From: Laburnicola sp. R22_1
Lineage: Eukaryota; Ascomycota; Dothideomycetes; Pleosporales; Didymosphaeriaceae
Reading direction: 5' to 3'
DNA: 64,000 nucleotides
Assembly: GCA_014281115.1 (NCBI GenBank)
Contig: JACONQ010000008.1
Coordinates: 2,666,001-2,730,000 of the forward strand
Below are positions 51,478-62,481 of the stretch, in pieces. The first letter of the stretch is position 1. Each line of letters opens with the position of its first letter. A model generated the notes under the pieces. That model was not told where the DNA came from. It saw only the letters and a program-made list of their open reading frames with translations, and made no database searches. The translations under genes were made by a program, and so were the position numbers.

Positions 51478-51807
51478 TGCGGATGCCGCGAGGTTTTGAC
51501 AAAGGACAGTCGACTACAGAAGGTCAGCCGCCAAAAGAAGCATGAAGTTTTAGACCACAGACACTGATAATTGTCGCTTCGGGGCTGGTGCCGGGGGGCG
51601 GATATTGAGGGCCAAAGTCAACTGAGCTGGGTCAGTCATCATCAAGGGCATCGAAGTTTGTGGAACAAGATGTCTTACCGGAGGCTGTGCAAGCCCAAGG
51701 CGGTGCCAATCCTGGCCTCAAGGGAAGCCGAAATTGACTGGTGTAAGCAATCGAGTATACTGAGCGGGCGGGCGCCAGCGCTTGCAACGGTCGATAGTAC
51801 GCTATCG
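51478..51807. other. upstream region of F-box-like gene next to hAT relic
   Basis: 330 bp of normal composition with no supported gene, ending in GATAGTACGCTATCG, which resembles inverted text at the far side of the hAT relic. Confidence 0.4.
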
Positions 51808-54800
51808 TGAGGCTTATGGCCATTACTTATCGCTCGTTTTTTGGTGTTGTTATCGATCGATCGCTCAAAATAAGCAGGATTACGTATGATAAGCCGCACT
51901 ACGGCAGTAAATTACTATAAGTAGTTTAGCGTACAAATTAGAGTGAATTGAACTCTAGGAAGGCTGCTTCCGCTGCTGTCTGCTCCCTGTCCTTTCGCTC
52001 AATTTGATCACTGCGTTTAATAAGAGGACACTTAACTACGCAGTTCTTAAGCTAGTTCTTCTGTAGTTGGATAGCCTCAATAGTTGATGCTGATAGGCTG
52101 TTTCAATTGTTGGTGATAGTGCGTCCAGCTATACTGAAGCAGCGCTCACACTCACAGCTAGTACTTGGGATGGAAAGGAAATCAACAGCCATTTTGAAAA
52201 GTACAGGGTACTTGCTGCGGCCAACTTTTAGCCACCAAAGCTATAGGTTAGCCATTAACTCCTAATAGGCTTTGTCTTTGTTTAGGTCCTTATTAAGATT
52301 ATTAATATACTTATCTAATTAAGAGCTGCGTTTGTGCCGTTTATAGCCGTAGTTGCTATAAAGGTACTCTTAATTAACCTCTATAATAGCTGTAAGCAGA
52401 TTGTTAGTGTAGCTAGCAAGTAGCTTGCGTCTTTAGGGTTGCTCCTTGTTTTGCGTTTTATTTAATAATGCTTTAGCAGCGAGATACTCCTTAAACGTGT
52501 TGCGGAGAGAATTGTCAGCCTTCCACTGCTAATCTTAGTAATCACGTCAGTGAGATTTGAACTAGTTAAGGCGCAGTCTAGGGTGGAGAGCTGTAGCGAT
52601 AGTATAGAAGCTTGGAGTTAGTTCCATAACAAGCTTCTTCCAGTAGGTGTTAAGCTTCTCTACGCCATAATTAATAGCTAATTTAAAGTAGCTCTCATTG
52701 TTATTGTCAAACTTACTAGCCGCAGTGTTGTAGTGCTGCCACAAGGCTTAAAGGTTAATAATAGTTTGCCATAATAAGCCAAAGCCTAACACGCTGTTGC
52801 TGCCTTCAAGTGCTTTGCAGAGGTCATACGGCACCTTTAAAAAGATAATAAGATTGTCAACCTCTAGCCAATCGTTGTTAGAGAGAGCGTTAAGTATAGG
52901 GTTGTAGTAAGAACTATTACTATTATTGTCGGCATCAAACTCCTTGTTATTCTTAATAGTTTGTCGATATTTGCGTTAGAAGGCTTTAATTAGCTTACGC
53001 AGCTCACTGCAACAGAGAAGTATAAGATAGACTAAGTGCCAGCGTACCCCGCCGTCCTAGAGTAACTAAAGCTTAACAAGCTTCTATATAGGGTCCTTAT
53101 TACTAAGATCGCTAAAGACTAAATAAAATAACTCACAATATTTATATAAGGCACAAACAGCTCTTACAAAGTTGTGAAGCTTGCCAATAACGCTGTGGTT
53201 GCGGTAAAGTCTAAATTAATTAATAGGAGCTGCCTGAGCAAGCTCTTCTTTAAACTTCGAGACTCCTTTACTATACAACGTTACTTTGACAATAAGGTTA
53301 ATAATGTAACCTGCACAGCGGATGCGGTGCTAAGTACTAAGGTAGAGAGTTGTAGACTCCCTATTAAGGTGTTTAATAAGTTTCTTATTATTGTTTATAG
53401 CGTTGTCGCCTACAAAACAGTTAAAGTTTAACTTAAAGTTATACTTTTGCATAACGTTAAGTATTACTAAGGCCTGCGCACTAGCTGTGTGATTACTAAG
53501 GAGGTTGTAAAAACCTATTAGGAGGTCTTGTTAATTGTAATTAGCGTCAACAAAGTAAGCAACTACACTTAGGAAGCTAAGATAGTTAGTAGACGTCTAA
53601 ACGTTAACGCTTATAGCAACCTTTCTAGTAGCTAATTAGATGAGCTGACGTACCTCAGCCTTCTAATTCTTGCACTGCTTCCTAATTTATAATAAGAGTG
53701 CGTTTGACGAATTAGGTAAGGCGTGTAACAGCTCCACACAATTCTAGGTTAATAGGCCTTGGGTTAAAGGGTTTGTAACGTCTTAGAAGCTTAAATTTCT
53801 TATAATTGTCTAGTTAACGACTAAGGCTTAGAAGCTATCCTCCTTTTAGGGCATATGTGACGGCTAAGTTAAAGAACTAGGGACGTGCGCAGTAGCTGTG
53901 AAGGGGAACTCTAGTAGAGGTATAGGCGTACTAGGGATACGCCAGCTAGTAGATGGATTAATAGAGTGTACTTTCCGCACGTGATCTTAGATGTGTGTAG
54001 TGCCGTTAATAGCCATAGCGTTATTAGTTTAATAACTTTGGTAACAAATCTTACATAGCCAAAGCTTAGTAATGTTGTTATTATCCTTAGTGTACTGTAG
54101 TTGAAGCCCGAAACGCCATATATTAGAGAGCGCACGGCGACCGGATATATAGGCCTTATACCTAATAGTATAGCCTAATTAGGAAGGCTGGAGCTGCTTA
54201 CCCTTCTAATACACATAGTGGAAATCGACGTTAAACCTTACGCTGTATATAGCTGTCTTATCTGTTGGCAGTGGGTAATTGTGGGTGGGAGGGCCTTTGG
54301 GTAACAGTGAAGGTAATAATAATAGAGAGCCAAGACAGATAGCAGATAAGGTTTGAGAGCCAGGTTAGGAGGACGACAATAAGGCTTAAGAGGCTTAAGA
54401 GTACTTAGAAGCTCTTATCTTGCTAAGCCTCTAAGAGCTGGGCCTATAGTAGATTAGTAAAGGTGTTGCTGGCGGTAAGGCATTGTGTGAAATGTGGTTG
54501 TTAGCTAAGTATTAACGCATTATTAAGAGATGCAGATGTGTATAGAAGCGTAGACAGCTTTAATTAATTGCGTGGGTGTTTTTTTGGGTGGGTTAACGAT
54601 TAACGATTAACAACTGACAATTGCCGATTAATTATAGGCGTACGGGCGTTATGGTGTTTGGGGGATGATGCTGGAGGCGTTAACGTCGGCTAGCTGGCTG
54701 CTAAGACTTGTAGGCGAGGCCTCGCCTCTATTGGCTAATAAGCGATAGAGGATTAGGCAGCCCTGAGCTATTCTGAGGCTGCTCCTGGGGGAGCAAAGTT

Positions 54801-55116
54801 GGTGGTTGAGCCGCCTAGGTATAGGTCTATTGCACGCGTTAGCATTTAAGCATATAGGACACTAAGCTAGTACAAGGTTCTTACGCATATAAATATTGTC
54901 TGTGCGCGCTAAAAGAGCAAAAAAACGCGACAATCGCGTTGTGGCGTGGACATGCAAGAGGTGGTAATACTGTTAATCTTGTACGCGAGGTTAGTGTTGA
55001 GGCCCGCAGAGTTTAACTACCGGTACCCCACAAAAGCCGCAGAGCCGCACTATACCTAATTAGGCCCCAACACCACTAAAGTATCGCGATTATTACAGTA
55101 CTACGGTAGGCCTCAC
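51808..55116 (-). mobile_element. hAT-family DNA transposon relic (boundaries tentative)
   Basis: The transposase traces inside are clear; the ends are not. TGAGGCTTATGG at 51808 and the inverse of 55104-55115 (TGAGGCCTACCG) could be terminal repeats. The adjacent 8-mers CGCTATCG (51800-51807) and TACTATCG (55117-55124) agree at 6 of 8 with both differences being transitions. The resulting 3.3 kb is a normal hAT length. One base of asymmetry between the two ends leaves this unproven. Confidence 0.55.
51950..54150 (-). pseudogene. RIP-damaged hAT transposase
   Basis: The minus strand reads, from the 5' end, a BED-finger trace near 53950-54030 (DHVRKVHSINPST). A catalytic-core trace lies near 53280-53450 (CFVGDNAINNNKKL, then HRIRCAGYIINLIV). 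A middle block is at 52562-52744 (LNTYWKKLVMELTPSFY), and the C-terminal dimerisation domain is near 52000-52225 (YPVLFKMAVDFLSIPST, then CECERCFSIAGRTITNN). In-frame stops include TAG for the expected Trp after LQKN and TGA for Arg after TNN, the transitions left by RIP. Several frame changes also seem to be present. It is non-functional. Confidence 0.82.
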
Positions 55117-55272
55117 TACTATCGATCGACTACGGTATCGCCTGCCTTGTCTACTATCGATCGATTGAACACGTGACGATAGATGATAGATAGTACCGAC
55201 GATAGTACGGACCGTTGCAAGCGCTGGCGGGCGCCTTTTTATTCTCGAGGTCGAGGGGGCCGCCACGCTAGC
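54151..55272. other. hAT 5' flank and spacer, no gene
   Basis: Mixed composition. Contains GATTAACGATTAAC near 54600 and several ACTATCGATCGA repeats between 55115 and 55170. No coding region is supported. Confidence 0.45.
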
Positions 55273-55788
55273 TTAAGCGGAGACGCACAGGCAGTGAGCC
55301 ATACTCGGCGCACGCCATGTGCTCCAGGAATGCCGCTTAGATTGCTGATGACGCCATGCCCAATAGTTGCGGAGAAAGGCCTTGAGGGCAAAGTCCCGGC
55401 ATATGAATGTAATAGTCCCGGTCGTTTGGCATGTAGTCAATCCCATACTGCCTGCCTCGAATCCTGTGAAGATTGCTATTTGGGCATTGAGGATGATGTG
55501 ATCGAAGTATACACCATAATATCTATTGTTCAGGCATTTTAACGTGGAAATCGCCATGATGTCGATTATAGTCATATCAACGGGAACAACCGCGCCGCAT
55601 GTCTCAGAACCAAGAACCAGAGCAGTCCAAGATATAACCCCTGATAGCGCAACCGAAATTAGAGTTCTCGCAGCAACTGACCAGCGGCATTTGAGCTGCA
55701 AGATCTTTTTCATTTTCATACCCTCTGACAGTACAGGTTGCAGCAATTGGAGTTCTGCTAAAGCTTGTCCAAGCATATTGCCGCACAT
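55273..55788 (-). CDS. uncertain open frame with hydrophobic segment
   Basis: An open frame of about 171 codons from ATG at 55788, with a hydrophobic stretch (TLISVALSGVISWTALVLG). No domain is recognised, the C-terminus looks unlike a protein (GMGLTT.., RHQQSKRHSWST), and no splice model improves it. It may be a chance frame or a gene remnant beside the transposon relic. Confidence 0.2.
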   Translation of the reverse strand: MCGNMLGQALAELQLLQPVLSEGMKMKKILQLKCRWSVAARTLISVALSGVISWTALVLGSETCGAVVPVDMTIIDIMAISTLKCLNNRYYGVYFDHIILNAQIAIFTGFEAGSMGLTTCQTTGTITFICRDFALKAFLRNYWAWRHQQSKRHSWSTWRAPSMAHCLCVSA

Positions 55789-56195
55789 CCTATCCAACAG
55801 GAAGTCGAGACCCGTTTCATTAAATGCAAGCTTCGTGAATATATAGTTGAATCTTCGGAGTACTGCTCATCGAAGTCCAAGGATAGATCGCCATGGACGA
55901 TATCCTCCGTTAAGTGTGTATGTGATTCCACTATAGAGGGCACGCATGATCTAGTGACCTGTACCTCCAAGTTAGTCAGCTTTATTCAACGATGTTAAAA
56001 AGAAACGCATGCAAAGTATCATGAAAGGACACGCTTCTACTTCATTTATTTGTAGCTGCGGCTGATGAAGGCTGTATGCATACCGAAGTCTTAGGAACCC
56101 CCTCTCCATTCCACATCCCCCACCTCCCAGTCGTCAGCCCCCACCAATCAACCTCTCCAATCTTCGCACATCCTACCCCACTCCAAGGGCTATTC

Positions 56196-57014
56196 TCATA
56201 CATCCTCCCACACGCCCTCGGCCCATATCCTCCGCGTCCACGCCCGGCACCCCTTCTCACAATACCCTTTCCCACAACTAATAACACAAAACCCAGTACA
56301 AGCATCAACGCCCACAATCCCCGCCTCCTGATCCTTCTTCAGATCTCCACACCCTAAACACCACACCCACCGCTCGCCTTTACCCACGGCAACTTCCTCG
56401 TGGCCATGATGTTCACACCAGTGCCCCCACACCCCTTTGCTCACAAAAATGTCCGTGCCTCTGCTATATCTCTCCGCAACCGCGAGGCTCGGGCTGTACA
56501 CCTCCGCAAACCCGCACTCCAGACAGAATGGCTTATCAACAATAGAAGCCTCGAAAACCTGTCGGTACACGGTAAAACTGTGCGAGAAAAAGCTGGCGTG
56601 GTCATGATATGTTCGTCCTTCAGTCCGAAATTTCTCCACCATATTCTGTGCAAAACGCCAAGCGGGGAGCAAACGAAGACAGTACCTGCACACGTGGATG
56701 GCGCGAAGTTTGGCATACTCTGTCGTTTCGAGCGCGACAAGCTCATCGTACGTTAAGGGCGGCGTTATGGATCGGAAATAGCGGTTCATGGTGCGTAGAG
56801 ACATCACGGCCCAGAGGTAACGGTCGAGGTAGAGATATTTGAGAATCTCGAGGTGAGCTCGGTGGGGAGACGGAGGAGGGCAGGGATAGTGGGGAGCGGC
56901 ATTATGCTGGCTGGAGTGAGAATTGAGTAGCGGAGCGGGTGATTCTGAGACTGGGGAATGATGGGAATGATTTTTTATGTTTGAGAATGAAGGTAGTTGA
57001 GATGTAAGAGGCAT
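56196..57014 (-). CDS. fungal F-box-like protein with Cys-rich C-terminus
   Basis: A single exon of 272 aa from ATG at 57014. A Ser/Pro/His-rich start is followed by an F-box-like helix (HRAHLEILKYLYLDRYLWAV, MNRYFRSI) near 52-85. A Cys-rich region has HVCRYCLRLLPAWRFAQ, FCLECGFAEVY, WGHWCEHHGHEE, WCLGCGDLKK and CGKGYCEKGCRAW, spaced like metal-binding pairs. It belongs, as I recall, to a family common in Dothideomycetes with no known function. Divergent from ATP5. Confidence 0.75.
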   Translation of the reverse strand: MPLTSQLPSFSNIKNHSHHSPVSESPAPLLNSHSSQHNAAPHYPCPPPSPHRAHLEILKYLYLDRYLWAVMSLRTMNRYFRSITPPLTYDELVALETTEYAKLRAIHVCRYCLRLLPAWRFAQNMVEKFRTEGRTYHDHASFFSHSFTVYRQVFEASIVDKPFCLECGFAEVYSPSLAVAERYSRGTDIFVSKGVWGHWCEHHGHEEVAVGKGERWVWCLGCGDLKKDQEAGIVGVDACTGFCVISCGKGYCEKGCRAWTRRIWAEGVWEDV

Positions 57015-57531
57015 GTGGGGAAGACGACGGCTACCTAGCCGTGCCGCAATATCACATGAACGAAAGCGGGGTCTCGCAGGCGTAGGGGTCGGAGAACACT
57101 GTAACGGGCTCGATAGAACCTAAAAGCGCTGATGAATAAAATTCCTCGATGCCTCGGTTGGATAGATTGTAAAGGGGAATGAAGAACGGATGAATGGCAT
57201 CGAAAGCTCCCCCTAGACTGAAGATCACGAGGAAATCCATTGGAAAAGCGGTCAACGTCCAACCCAGGAGATTTACACGCGCAAGATAGAGAGTTCTACA
57301 ACAATAACGTATGCTCCATAGATCAAGAATGTTTTCCAATCGCATCCCCGACACCGTGTCCGTGTCACTCCGTGAAAGGTCGTGCAACCGCACAGACCAA
57401 ACCCAACCCAATGCACCCTAGCGCAACCTCCCGCCGAGCCGAGCCCGGGAAAGAACCTCACCTCACAGACACCAGCAGCTCCAACCCCAAGCTCCCACCC
57501 GCATCGGCCCTCATCTCCCCTCCGCTCCAAA
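57015..57531. promoter_or_regulatory. divergent upstream region F-box-like / ATP5
   Basis: 517 bp between start codons. The 130 bp before ATP5 are C-rich and G-poor, similar to the SNC1 leader. No gene is supported. Confidence 0.5.
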
Positions 57532-58449
57532 ATGTTTTCCAGCCGGGCCCTCACCACGGCCGTCCGCGCCGCCACCCCTCGCGCGCCCCTCGCCGCCCGC
57601 TTCGCCGCAAGCCGCTCCTACGCCCAAGCCGCTGCTGCCCCGAGCAGCCAGCAGACCAAACCCCCCGTTGCGCTCTTCGGCATCGACGGCACCTATGCCA
57701 GCGCTTTGGTACGTCTCTTACGCGCCCAATTGCCCTCTCCGCGATGCCAGATCATCCCCCCAGAGCCCGCAATGGCCCTGCAAAAACGTGACGTGGTGCT
57801 AACAATTTTCCTGCGCACAGTACACGGCGGCCGCGAAGACCAATGCGCTCGACTCGGCGGCTAGATCACTTGATACGCTCGCCGGTGTGTTCAAGAGGGA
57901 TGCGAAGCTCTCGACGCTGCTCGGCGCGCCGACGCTCTCGGTCTCAGACAAGCAGCAGATTGTGCAGGAGCTGCAGAAGCACCTCGGCGGCCAGGACAAG
58001 GATGGCGTCGTGAAGAACTTGCTGGAGACGATGGCGGCGAACAACAGACTGGGTGCGTTGGAAGGTGTGGTGGAGAAGTTTGGCAAGTTGATGAGCGCCT
58101 ACAAGGGAGAGGTTGAGCTGGTGGTTACGAGTGCTGCGGTATGTGGACTCCCTTCGACATGAAGAGACGTTGGGAGCAAGATCAAGAAGGCAGAAAAGGA
58201 TGGGCTGAACGGGTTTTGGATTGTTGCTGACGTACCACACAGCCCCTGGACAACCGCACTCTTAGCCGTCTCGAATCCGCCGTCAACAAGTCGCAATACG
58301 TCGGTCAGGGCCAGAAGCTCAAGGTTGTGCCCAAGGTCAACCCGGACATCCGCGGCGGACTCATTGTTGAGATCGGCGACCGCACCATCGACCTCTCCGT
58401 CTCCGCCAAGATGGCCCGGATGAACAAGCTGCTCAAAGACACTTTGTAA
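57532..58449 (+). CDS. ATP5: mitochondrial ATP synthase subunit 5 (OSCP)
   Basis: Stator subunit joining F1 to the peripheral stalk in the mitochondrial inner membrane. Exons 57532-57708, 57821-58138 and 58243-58449 (introns 112 and 104 nt, longer than most here) encode 233 aa. The presequence is Arg/Ala-rich (FSSRALTTAVRAATPRAPLA, cleavage probably near SRSYAQAA). The mature start KPPVALFGIDGTYASALYTA is the OSCP/delta signature, rebuilt across intron 1. Helical blocks FKRDAKLSTLLGAPTLS and ANNRLGALEGVVEKFGKLM follow. The C-terminal domain has the conserved DIRGGLIVEIGDRTIDLSV and ends MNKLLKDTL. Confidence 0.96.
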
Positions 58450-58759
58450 ATATAGACCCATCTTACAGGGAGCATGTAGTGTAGGAGTGGTCGCAGGAAG
58501 GGGCATCGTGTATTCTAGCTAGACAAGGATCACGGAAAACTGATCTATCTCGTGTTCATTTCCAATTTGCTATCGGTTTCACAAAGCTACCCATCGCATT
58601 CGCAAAATCATTCAAGACATGCTTTTGTACAAGGAGCCCGGCCCAACTTACACACCAATCGCTAGGGCTTCCATTAGGACCTCTAGTCCCTAAGTAACTA
58701 GCTCGGAAACAGTACGTCGTATCGTAGGGCAACTCGGTTCACAAGATGTTGCAAACAAT
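58450..58759. other. convergent intergenic region ATP5 / RING-like gene
   Basis: 310 bp of 3' flanks; nothing else seen. Confidence 0.5.
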
Positions 58760-60487
58760 TCAGTTAAGGTATCGCTTGGCGTTAGTAAATGATTGTCCAC
58801 AGGCGCAAACAGGATGCTCCCTGCCCTCCCTCACGGCCATATCCAGTGCCCTCACACAGCATTTCTTGCAGGTCAAGTGATCACAGGAAGTGACCAGAAT
58901 GTGGCGACACCTAATCCGTCCAGCCGACTGATCAGTTTCCTCATCCATTACGGTGCTCTCATCTTTGGTGGAGCTCTTGTCCTTGGTGGAGCTCTTGTCC
59001 TTGGTGGAGCTCTCGTCTTTGGTGGAGCTCTTGTCCTTGGTGGAGCTCTTGTCCTTGGTGGAGTTCTCGTCCTTGGTGGAGTTCTCGTCCTTGGTGGAGT
59101 TCTCGTCCTTGGTGGAGTTCTTGTCCTTGGTGGAGTTCTTGTCCTTGGTGGAGTTCTCGACTTTAGTGGAGCTGTCGTCTATCGGATGCACATCATTCTC
59201 AGCAAGATGGCGGTACAAATCTTCGGCGGTGTGCATCTCGAGCCATTCAAACTTTCGGTTTCCCCGCTAGAGTGCGTTAGTCGGTCAACTATTCAATGAC
59301 TATGTTTTGGTAGGTGAACTCACCACTTCGACGGGATATTCCATCGACGCGATTTTTGATACGGTGAGCGTTGTAATGTCCTTGATGAGCCTGGGGTTTG
59401 GATGCTTGAAGTGCTGGTCCGGGCCGGGTACGAAGCCGTCCCAGTGAGAAGAGGCGTAGCTAGGTATTTCATTGGCTTTGCCCTTGCCCCTCCTCTTGCC
59501 CTTACCCTTGCCCTTGCCTTTGATGCCGGCGTTATTGCCGTCGTCGTTGTCGTCTTCAACACCGTCGCCATCATCGTCTCGTGCCTTACGTTTCTTGTCC
59601 TCGACAGCCTTGGCCTTGCGTTTGGCCAGTGACGGCGTGCTTGGCCTACTAGACTCGTCGCCAGAGCTGTGTACGAGTCTCCGGGAACGCTTGCGGCCTG
59701 AAGGAAACTTTTCCTTCTTATTGGGAGGCGACTCGCTCCGCAAGAAAGCTGGTTTTCCATCAGGGGTGGGCTGCTGCGAGGATATATGGGTATCATCCGA
59801 TGTAAATGTACCTGAGGTGACCGGGGGAATCATGCTAGGCACGACTGGTGCTTGATAGCCTGCAGCTGGGACTTCCTCTTCCTCCAGTTTGAGCTGTTGA
59901 ATGGCGATTTCGACGTCCATACGTTGAACCTCGTTTGAAGCATTGGGACCGACGTTGCGCGAATCGCGAGTTCTGCAGATGCGCTCCCAGAAATTCATTA
60001 GATCAGATACGCTTTGTGCGAGGAGGGCAAGTCTGCCAATCAACAACCGTTCTTCAGGATCCTCCGGGTCGTCTGAAAGGGACACAGGACGTAAACGCCG
60101 CGGGATGGCTTCAATCACGGTGAGGACACCGAGCCGTGACTTGACAATAGTCGAGTCGATGAGCATGTTGTCGGCGGGGCTCACCTATAGAAATATATGA
60201 TTAGAACGTAGTTGAAGTTGACACAAGATGGAAGAATGCTGTCCACATTGCACGTACCTGGGCTGGCGCAGTCGGACTAGTCGTGCCTGAACTGTCGGTC
60301 GTCGTTGCCAAAGGCGACACGAGTTGCGCTTGTCTCCCCAGTTGGGGAAAGGAAAGAGTGTCTAAGGTTGAAGTTGAAAATTAGAAATGGGAGACGCGAG
60401 GCATTTGCGTTGCGTTTGTTTATGTATGGAACGCGACTGCCTTTCACCACCACTGCCAAGCAACCGTGCCCAGAGCAACGCCGCCAT
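58760..60487 (-). CDS. RING-like zinc-finger protein with STKD repeat tract
   Basis: Exons 60361-60258, 60184-59324 and 59266-58760 are well supported by frame (introns 73 and 57 nt). A 5' exon 60487-60448 (MAALLWARLLGSG, donor GTGAAA, 86-nt intron) is tentative; with it the protein has 503 aa. The N-terminal half is helical (ERLLIGRLALLAQSVSDLMNF). A basic region contains a KGKGKGKGKRRGKGK run. After the last splice comes RGNRKFEWLEMHTAEDLY, then twelve near-identical six-residue units (NSTKDK, NSTKDE, SSTKDK), then a Cys/His cluster at the C-terminus (IRCRHILVTSCDHLTCKKCC and VCACGQSF) that looks like a short or degenerate RING. Ubiquitin-ligase activity is possible but unproven. Gene name unknown. 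Confidence 0.72.
58961..59176. repeat. coding 18-bp minisatellite, about 12 units
   Basis: Units of the form GAGCTCTTGTCCTTGGTG repeat with period 18 on the plus strand and encode (N/S)STKD(K/E) on the minus strand. The period is a multiple of three, so unit gain or loss keeps the frame. Confidence 0.9.
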
Positions 60488-60556
60488 TGCCCTATCAAAA
60501 ACAACCTTGGAAAGACTTCGCTGTCGTTCTATCTACCTTTGCCGGGTGTCTTGCCG

Positions 60557-62481
60557 TCATTGTCGCTTGCAGTAGTCTCGGCCATGATCCACCTGCCATT
60601 TGCACAGCCAAACTTCAAATGCCATGCTGACGAAGCCCGCGATGCAGATACCTCCTGAATCACTCACGCTGGTCGCTCCTAAGCTAAATTCGCGGTCTTC
60701 CTTGGGAATGCTATCTGTGATCTCAGCGAAAGTGCTCACATATACTAAGCCGCCTAGTAAGCCTTCCCAGAAGATGATGACGCAGACCACGTAAAAGCTA
60801 GGGAGAAAATTGAACATAGCTAGATGATTGTTGAATAAGCAGATTCGTTCGCCTTGGGCATCGCGAGACTACTTACCGTGTAACGTCAGGAGGGTGAGGT
60901 TAGCAACCTGCAGAAAAGATGGCAGGTAGAGATGGTGTATCCGGATGAAGGGTGTCGATGATCGCGAGATAAAGACACCTACTTGATAGATGGCATTGTA
61001 TGTGGAGTAGAAGGACCGATACTCGTCAAATGGACTGGAGGAGAGAGGGAAGAGTAAGGTAGTTGCGACGCCTTGGTTGATTGTGTATTCCGCAATATAT
61101 ACCAACAACAGCGGAAGCATGCTGGGGATGACAGTGTCAGAGGTGAACGTCAAGAGTGTTATGCAGGATTGACTTGACGTACTATGGAAAGAACAGTCCT
61201 CTTGCGCGACGAAGATTGGCTTTGAAGCCCCCAAGTGGTGAGGCGAGGTTCTTGCTACTAGCGGAAGTCAAACTGCGGCCAGAGATCGAATATGTCGAAG
61301 ACGCCAAAAGGCCTTCATGTTCAGATTGCGGCTCCGCATCGTCGTTCTCCTCGTCTGTGTCCTCGTCGGCAACTGCCTCATACTCTTCAACATGGTTAGA
61401 GGCAGACTGCATAGGCCCCCTTGGGAGTATGACGAAGAAGCTGACCAGCATGACTATTGGCAGGAAGGAGAAGGATAGTAGCGTGTGACGAGGACTGAAC
61501 TGTAGCGTCGTTGTGAGGATCGCATAAGCTCCAGCACCGATCAAGCCGGCTCTGAAAGGGGAGAAGCTCGTTAGCATATGTTCACTACGAGTATCGGTCA
61601 AAGTCACTGACCCACCAGTCCCGCTACCCCAGCTCGCCAACGCAAAGTGCCCGTAATAATGCGTCAAGCCTAGAAAACTAAGCTCACCTCCACCGCTGCT
61701 TAGACTGGCTAACATGACGCCGCACAATTTAATGCTAATTGATTTGGCATCTTGCAGTTGGGGTGTGAGCGCAATCACAAGCATTCCCCAGGCTGACAAT
61801 GTGCAGAATGCGGGGATGCGGATGTTGTACGGTATTTTGTGAATAAAGTAGGGCGCGCATAGCTTGGTTACAAACGAAGGTACCACGTCGGCAAGGAGCA
61901 CTACTCCTTTCGGGACTATGGTGGAGAGACGAAGTCAGTATATTCCTCCAAGATGGGATAGGTATAGTAGACATGGTAGCTACGTGGCAGCTCTCTGCGC
62001 TTTTCAGACACCGACTTGAGTTAACAACATCTACTTCACCCTGAAAATGCCTACCGTTGGGGCCTACGAGATCGAGGGCGGAAGAGAGAATGATGACATA
62101 GAGAACCTAGCCGTGTGCATGAGTCAGTAATCTTGGTTGGGTAGTGTCGGGCTACTTGAGGAACGAGAGACATCGGTCTTGTTTACGGGAGCGAAGAAGG
62201 CCGGGGTACCGTAACGCGCATGAGGTGCCGGCGTGTGAAAACTACGTCGCGAGGACACGTACGTTATTGATCAGACCTGAAGGAAGTGAGCTGTACTATT
62301 GTGCAACCTGGGAAGCTGCTTGTCCCGCCCAGCTTCGGCAGCGCGTCGGGTCTCACAGGAACATACCGAAGAGCCAGAAAGCAGAACAGACGCGGGGATC
62401 GGCGCCCTGGAAGACGGCTTTGAGGCGAGCCCAGTAGAGCTCGCGCGAGGCGGAGGGCGAGCCAGGCATGGGGAGAGGCAT
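60557..62481 (-). CDS. BTN1: Battenin/CLN3-family lysosomal (vacuolar) membrane protein
   Basis: Polytopic vacuolar protein linked to pH and basic amino-acid homeostasis in yeast; orthologue of human CLN3. Seven exons join in frame: 62481-62367, 62276-62263, 62106-62055, 61915-61612, 61551-61183, 61121-60877 and 60819-60557, 453 aa. The 14-nt second exon supplies GLINN between SAFWLFG and [17 protein letters not shown]. Then come [37 protein letters not shown] joined to [11 protein letters not shown], an acidic loop ([12 protein letters not shown]), [20 protein letters not shown], and the C-terminal [22 protein letters not shown]. About 11 hydrophobic segments are expected and can be traced. 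The start at 62481 gives MPLPMPGS; the ATG at 62469 is an alternative. Intron 4 (60 nt) is stop-free and a multiple of three. Confidence 0.93.
62263..62276 (-). other. BTN1: 14-nt microexon of BTN1
   Basis: GTCTGATCAATAAC lies between AG (62278-62277) and GTACGT (62262 down). It restores the conserved CLN3 segment LFGLINNVLYV, which is otherwise missing from both neighbouring exons. Confidence 0.85.

Noticed and set aside
54590..54640. TTAACGATTAACGATTAAC as telomere-like repeat
   Set aside because: It is not the fungal TTAGGG repeat, has fewer than three units and lies between genes.
58793..59299. Plus-strand frames with LVELSSLVEL or GGALVLGGAL repeats
   Set aside because: They are translations of the minisatellite on the wrong strand. 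The minus-strand frame is linked by good splice sites to conserved-looking exons.
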